This document shows, one piece after another, positions 53,217 through 59,478 of a stretch of 59,478 nt of DNA; position 1 is the stretch's first letter, and each line of letters begins with the position of its first letter. The position numbers were made by a program, and so were the translations under genes. This stretch comes from Deinococcus detaillensis (GTDB taxonomy: Bacteria > Deinococcota > Deinococci > Deinococcales > Deinococcaceae), in the NCBI RefSeq assembly GCF_007280555.1, contig NZ_VKDB01000020.1:1-59478 (forward strand), read 5' to 3'. Below the pieces are notes generated by a model. That model was not told the DNA's origin and did not search any database. It worked only from the letters and a program-made list of their open reading frames with translations.

Positions 53217-54203
53217 CTACGGAGGGGCGGTCGAGCCCCTGGGAATAAAAGGGGCTTCCAGCCGCAGGTGTTGAGGCTCACCGCCTTCCAGCGCCCGCAC
53301 CAACACTTCGCAGGCCCGCTTGCCCAGCTCATACGTGGGCTGCGCAACCACGCTGATCGGCGGCTCGTGAAGCAGCATCAAGCGCGAGTCGTCGAAGCTG
53401 GCCAGTGAGAGGTCACGGGGAATCTTGAGGTTCAGGCTCCGCAGGGCGATAATCGCGCCCACCGTCATCTCATGGTTGCTGACAAAAAGGGCAGTGGGCC
53501 GCCGCGCAGCTTCCGCGAGCAGACTCAGCGCCGCTGCTCGCCCACTGGCTTCGAGGTCGTTGCCGTAGCGCACCAGCGTTTCGTCGTAGGCAATTCCCGC
53601 TTCCTGTAAAGCCTGAACGTACCCTTCAAAACGGGCGCGGGCGGTGCTGATGTGGAGCTGGCCAAAAATTGCCCCGATATTGCGGTGGCCCAGCGCGGTC
53701 AGGTGACGCACGGCTTCCAGCGCTCCCTGACGGTTTTGCGCCTGCACCGTGTGGGTACCTGTCAAACCCGATTCGCGGTCGAGTTCCACCACCGTCAGGC
53801 CCTGAAGCAGCTTCTGGTGCTGACGGGTATGCGCGGTGGGAATCAGGATCAGGCCCTGCGGCATGTGGCTCCGCAACGTCAGCAGCGCTTCGCGCTCACG
53901 GCTTTCCGAGTCGTCACTGGTAAACAAGATGACATTGAGGTCGTTTTGCTCTGCCGTGTCCTGAACCGCCTTGACCAAGGTGGCGTGAAAGGGATTGAGA
54001 TCAGTGACCACCAAGCCGATGCTGCGCGATCCTTGCTGCCGCAAGCTGCGGGCCAGCTCGTTGGGTCGGAAGCCAGTGGCCTGCACCGCGTTCATCACCC
54101 GCACTCGGGTGCGCTCGGCCACCAATTCTGGCCGGTTGAGCGTTCTGGAAACCGTCGCCGCCGAGACTCCAGCTAGTTTGGCAATTTCAGCGAGTCGGTT
54201 CAC
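53217..54203 (-). CDS. LacI-family regulator of the inositol operon
   Basis: A 328-residue repressor-type protein: helix-turn-helix [20 protein letters not shown] (residues 3-22), hinge helix [14 protein letters not shown], then a ribose-binding-protein-like domain. The start is GTG 54203, five bases after GGAGG; two upstream in-frame codons are too close to that site. The perfect palindrome TGCAAACGTTTGCA lies 41-54 bases upstream, so it probably represses itself and, by read-through, the operon. It is functionally like IolR but of a different family from the Bacillus DeoR-type protein. Confidence 0.9.
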   Translation of the reverse strand: MNRLAEIAKLAGVSAATVSRTLNRPELVAERTRVRVMNAVQATGFRPNELARSLRQQGSRSIGLVVTDLNPFHATLVKAVQDTAEQNDLNVILFTSDDSESREREALLTLRSHMPQGLILIPTAHTRQHQKLLQGLTVVELDRESGLTGTHTVQAQNRQGALEAVRHLTALGHRNIGAIFGQLHISTARARFEGYVQALQEAGIAYDETLVRYGNDLEASGRAAALSLLAEAARRPTALFVSNHEMTVGAIIALRSLNLKIPRDLSLASFDDSRLMLLHEPPISVVAQPTYELGKRACEVLVRALEGGEPQHLRLEAPFIPRGSTAPP

Positions 54204-54243
54204 CTTCACCTCCAAAAGCCGGGATCACCAAAGATGAGAGAGA

Positions 54244-54257
54244 TGCAAACGTTTGCA
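54244..54257. promoter_or_regulatory. Palindromic LacI-type operator
   Basis: TGCAAACGTTTGCA, a perfect 14-bp palindrome with the central CG typical of LacI-family operators. It is the only copy I found in the window and is placed in the leader of the regulator gene. Binding there would block transcription into lacI and the inositol operon. Confidence 0.8.
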
Positions 54258-54557
54258 GCACGCGGCGGAACTTGAAAGAAGGGTCAACCCAACTTGCTCT
54301 ATGGACTTTAAATGAAGATTTATATTTACCTTAACCAGCCCGCAGCGACTTGTCAAGGCGGAGGTACGAGGCTCATAAAGCGCCCGCAGAGAAGAGGGGG
54401 AAGTATTGGCAGCCTGATCGGGTGCGGCGCTCCGCTGCCTTGAAGGCCAACTCCGAATGCCCAAGATTCATGTCAATCTCGTATGGGCAGAAGAGAGATG
54501 TATGGCTGTTCAAATGTTAAAGAGTTGACTCCGTTTCTTTGTGTTTCGACAAACACC
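54258..54557 (-). promoter_or_regulatory. Promoter region of the inositol operon
   Basis: Minus strand: TTGACA (54351-54356), 17-nt spacer, TAAGGT (54328-54333), followed by AT-rich TAAATATAAATC. Transcription would start near 54320, about 65 nt before the palindromic operator, so repression would act as a roadblock or by masking the leader. The part from 54360 to 54557 holds no gene I can support; it separates the regulator from the PEP synthase regulator gene. Confidence 0.5.
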
Positions 54558-55379
54558 TTATGAGCGGCGCAGCGCACTCAGGACGCCCGCCGCGATTTCT
54601 TCCACGCTGGTGCTGGTGGTGTCTCTCACCGGCAAACCCACACGCTGAAATAAGCGCTCGGCGCGGCGAACCTCGAACTCGCACTGCTCAAGGCTGGCGT
54701 AGCGGCTGGCCGCCTTGCGCTGGGTGCGGATGGCGTGCAGGCGGCGCGGATCAATGGTCAGACCATACAGCTTACCACGGTGCTTTTCCAGCGGCAGCGG
54801 CAAGCTCTCACGCTCAAAGTCGTCTTCGGCCAGCGGGTAATTGCTGGCGCGGATACCGTGTTGCAGGGCTAAAAATAGGCTGGTGGGGGTCTTGCCCACC
54901 CGGCTGACCCCCACCAGAATCACGTCGGCCAACCCGTACTGCTTATCTCCCACGCCGTCGTCGGTGGCCAGAGCGAAGTCCAGCGCCTCCATGCGCCCCA
55001 GATACGCGCTGGTGTCGTGCATGTCGTGGTAGCCGCCCACGGTACGCGCCGCCGTCTGCCCCAACTCCACCTCCAACTCGTTGATGCCGGGGGTCAGCAA
55101 ATCGAACAGGTGGGCCGGAGAAGCCTGCAACTCGGCCAGCACCTCCGGCTGAGTGATGGTGGTAAAGAGAATCGGGCGCTCTCCCGCCGCGCTCAGCGCC
55201 GTGACCTCCTGCGCCACCGCCCGCGCCGCCGCCACATCTGCGGTGAATGGCCGGGCAATGTAGCGCAGCGGCTGCCCCGGAAAATGCGCCAATAGAGCGC
55301 GGGCGATATTGTCGGCGGTCAGGCCGGTGTGGTCACTGACGATCAGCACCGGGCGGGCAGGCGGAGTGGTGGTGGGCAT
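54558..55379 (-). CDS. ppsR: PEP synthase regulatory protein (bifunctional kinase/pyrophosphorylase)
   Basis: A 273-residue DUF299-family protein. Such enzymes phosphorylate PEP synthase or pyruvate phosphate dikinase on threonine using ADP, and remove the phosphate with inorganic phosphate. The opening [20 protein letters not shown] (residues 11-30), the P-loop GVSRVGKT (157-164) and [13 protein letters not shown] are family hallmarks. AAGG precedes the ATG at 55379. It is divergent from its presumed target ppsA, 148 bases away. Confidence 0.94.
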   Translation of the reverse strand: MPTTTPPARPVLIVSDHTGLTADNIARALLAHFPGQPLRYIARPFTADVAAARAVAQEVTALSAAGERPILFTTITQPEVLAELQASPAHLFDLLTPGINELEVELGQTAARTVGGYHDMHDTSAYLGRMEALDFALATDDGVGDKQYGLADVILVGVSRVGKTPTSLFLALQHGIRASNYPLAEDDFERESLPLPLEKHRGKLYGLTIDPRRLHAIRTQRKAASRYASLEQCEFEVRRAERLFQRVGLPVRDTTSTSVEEIAAGVLSALRRS

Positions 55380-55527
55380 GCCTTCAGGGTGACAGGTTTG
55401 AGGCCGGGTGTCTCCCCGAGCGGAACAGCCCGCGTCCCGAACGCCCAAACCCGCTAAGCTGTAGGGGTATCCAACACTAATCCGGCTGCTTCCCGCACGT
55501 TATTGCCCATACCAACGGAGAAAACCC

Positions 55528-57894
<2,367 letters not shown>

Positions 57895-57960
57895 GACAAA
57901 TACGCCGTATACGCCCGCCGGGGTGAAGGGAAGTCCAGTCTGAGGTCGGGAGCTGAGCGG

Positions 57961-57966
57961 TAGACT
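57961..57966 (+). promoter_or_regulatory. -10 element for a leaderless asparaginase mRNA
   Basis: TAGACT is followed by seven bases and then the ATG, with no ribosome binding site between. This is the typical distance for transcription starting at the start codon, as known for many Deinococcus genes. No good -35 was seen. Confidence 0.55.
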
Positions 57967-57973
57967 AACGGCC

Positions 57974-58966
57974 ATGACCATTGACGCTGTCGGCCAAGTT
58001 ATCTACACGCGGGGCCAGCAACCCGAAAGCCAGCACAACGTGCACCTTGCCGTGATGGACGCCCAGGGCCGCCTGCTGGCCCACTGCGGAAACCCCCAAC
58101 TGGTAACGTTTCCCCGCAGCAGCAGCAAGCCAGTGCAGGCCCTGCCACTCGCTCTGGCAGCGCCCGAGTTGCCATCAGATGAACTGGCCATCGCCTGCGC
58201 CAGCCACGCCGGAACGCCCCGGCATCTAGCGGTGGTGGAGCGTCTGCTGGCCCGCTCAGGGAGCAGCGTGGCCGACTTGCACTGCGGCACGCATCCGCCG
58301 TTTGATCCGGAAACCGCCGCCGATCTGATCCGGCGCGGCGAGAAGCCCACACCGCTGCACCACAACTGCTCCGGCAAACATGCCGGGATGCTGCTGGCCT
58401 GCACGCTGATGGGCTGGCCGCGTGAAGGCTACACCGAGCCGGATCATCCCTTGCAGCGCCGCATCCGGGAACTGCACGCCGAACTGGCCGGCCTCGCTCT
58501 GGACGAAGTGCGGGTCGGCACCGACGGGTGCAGCGTACCGGCCTTCGCGCTGCCGCTGAGCGGGGCAGCGCGTATTTTCGCCCGACTGGCGGCTCCCGGC
58601 GGCGAGTCTGCGGCGGGGCTGGAACGCATTTTTCAGGCGATGCGGGCGCATCCCTTTTTGATCGCTGGCCCTGAGCGGCTGGACACCACCCTGATGCCGC
58701 TGGTACCGGGACTGGCCGCTAAGATGGGGGCCGAAGCGTTCTACGGACTGGCCCTGCGTCAGACACCGCATGGACCGCTGGGCGTCACCTTCAAGGTGAT
58801 CGACGGCGGTGAGCGGGCCAGAGCCCACATCGCCCTGGCGCTGCTCGAGGCGCTGGGACTACCGCTGACGGACGAACTGAGCGCCCTGGCTCCCAGCACG
58901 CAGTTCAACTGGGCCGGGCGTGAAGTGGGTCAGGTGCAGGTGCGCTTGCCACTGATCTGGGCCTAG
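57974..58966 (+). CDS. Asparaginase (AnsA/asparaginase II family)
   Basis: A 330-residue protein of the PF06089-type asparaginase family, which hydrolyses asparagine to aspartate and ammonia. Typical blocks are FPRSSSKPVQALPLAL (about 43-58), ACASHAGTPRHL, LHHNCSGKHAGMLLACTLMG (about 124-143), VGTDGCSVPAFALPL and KVIDGG near the end. It is unrelated in fold to the Ntn-type asparaginase at 27848-28804, so the organism has at least two kinds. Follows ppsA by 79 bases with its own leaderless-type promoter. Confidence 0.92.
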   Translation: MTIDAVGQVIYTRGQQPESQHNVHLAVMDAQGRLLAHCGNPQLVTFPRSSSKPVQALPLALAAPELPSDELAIACASHAGTPRHLAVVERLLARSGSSVADLHCGTHPPFDPETAADLIRRGEKPTPLHHNCSGKHAGMLLACTLMGWPREGYTEPDHPLQRRIRELHAELAGLALDEVRVGTDGCSVPAFALPLSGAARIFARLAAPGGESAAGLERIFQAMRAHPFLIAGPERLDTTLMPLVPGLAAKMGAEAFYGLALRQTPHGPLGVTFKVIDGGERARAHIALALLEALGLPLTDELSALAPSTQFNWAGREVGQVQVRLPLIWA

Positions 58967-59042
58967 AGGCGATACCGCTACATCAGGTTCAGTTAGCCTC
59001 GAAAACAACTCGGCCATGTTTCAGGCCATCACGGTTCAAACT

Positions 59043-59465
59043 TCACAACGCGCACGGCTGAGGCTCTATTCGTTTTCCTACCTCCATCAAGCTCAGAAAG
59101 GCGCGGACAACGTCCGGATCAAAGTGCTGACCCGACTGCCGTTCAATCTCCAAAACGGCGTCCTCGTGGCTCCAAGCCTTCTTGTAGGGACGTTCGCTGA
59201 TCAAGGCGTCGTACACGTCACAGACCGCGAAGATCCGCGCACTCAGGGGAATGTCTGTTCCGGCGAGGCCGTCCGGATAACCGCTGCCATTCCAGCACTC
59301 ATGGTGCGAGCGGATGACATCCAGCGTTGGTGTGGAGAGTCCGGCGATCCGGGTGGCCAATTCATGCCCCTGGACGACGTGTGGAATGAACCCCCTAGAG
59401 AGGACCAACGGCCAAGCCACTTCGCCCCGACCAGCCGTTAGGCTGATCACAGCGCGAAGGAGCAT
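59043..59465 (-). pseudogene. HD-GYP domain remnant
   Basis: The frame (140 codons) keeps only the C-terminal half of an HD-GYP cyclic-di-GMP phosphodiesterase domain: SHHECWNGSGYPDGLAGTDI, PLSARIFAVCDVYDALISE, RPYKKAW and FDPDVVRAF. The HD part with its metal ligands and HDIGK-like motif is missing, and a stop codon lies directly before the ATG at 59465. The first 30 or so residues do not look like this family, so the remnant proper probably starts near 59395. A 5' deletion is the simplest reading. Confidence 0.7.
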
Positions 59466-59467
59466 TC

Positions 59468-59478
59468 ATGCCAGGACG
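59468..59478 (+). CDS. Start of a gene that leaves the window
   Basis: GAAGGAG followed by five bases and ATG CCA GGA at the right edge. Only three codons are visible. It is divergent from the HD-GYP remnant and starts two bases from it. Confidence 0.4.

Overview
The window reads as Deinococcus-type DNA (phylum Deinococcota). This is inferred from four things: high GC content, a three-gene ba3-type cytochrome oxidase (cbaD-cbaB-cbaA) whose ligand residues sit at a constant offset from the Thermus enzyme as I recall its numbering, several apparently leaderless promoters, and many 4-bp ATGA/GTGA gene overlaps. Whether it is chromosome or plasmid cannot be told. No tRNA, rRNA, CRISPR array or intact insertion sequence was seen.

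Layout. (1) 1-2.5 kb: an AT-rich end with a hairpin repeat, an XdhC-like gene and a small membrane protein. (2) 2.5-14.4 kb: an energy/hypoxia-stress island. It holds phosphoketolase, DoxX, two universal stress proteins, a baeRF release-factor-like protein, PRC-barrel, DUF2171-like and three tiny proteins, a four-CBS protein, a divergent BTAD (SARP-like) regulator, the ba3 oxidase and a membrane-anchored cytochrome c. Three promoters in this island share one exact architecture: a GTAAYG direct repeat with 11-bp period, then 9 nt, then an xAxxCT hexamer. That is the classic spacing for a SARP/BTAD activator, and I regard it as the best candidate for an undescribed regulon here. (3) 14.7-27.8 kb: one long, tightly overlapped operon with a complete peptide-type ABC transporter, a GntR-type regulator, a creatininase-family amidohydrolase, a ketopantoate-reductase-like enzyme, two SDRs, an M20 peptidase and an M32 carboxypeptidase. 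It ends in a strong terminator. (4) 27.8-41.9 kb: an isoaspartyl peptidase/asparaginase with its Lrp regulator, divergent from a nitrogen-compound operon. That operon has a complete Liv-type ABC transporter, a cyclase-family hydrolase, a glutamine-synthetase-like ligase next to an amidohydrolase (a split FluG arrangement), a second Dpp-type transporter without its own ATPases, and a formamidase. (5) 42-54.3 kb: a zinc alcohol dehydrogenase, then a ten-gene myo-inositol operon (LacI regulator, sugar ABC transporter, two IolG, IolD, IolE, IolC, IolB) with a perfect 14-bp palindromic operator. (6) 54.5-59.5 kb: the PEP synthase regulator divergent from ppsA, a second asparaginase, a truncated HD-GYP remnant, and the first codons of a gene that leaves the window.

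The genes combine into uptake and catabolism modules for peptides, nitrogenous amides and inositol, plus a module that looks tuned to low oxygen or low energy. The functional links across modules (shared Dpp ATPases; BTAD control of the island) are inference from sequence layout.
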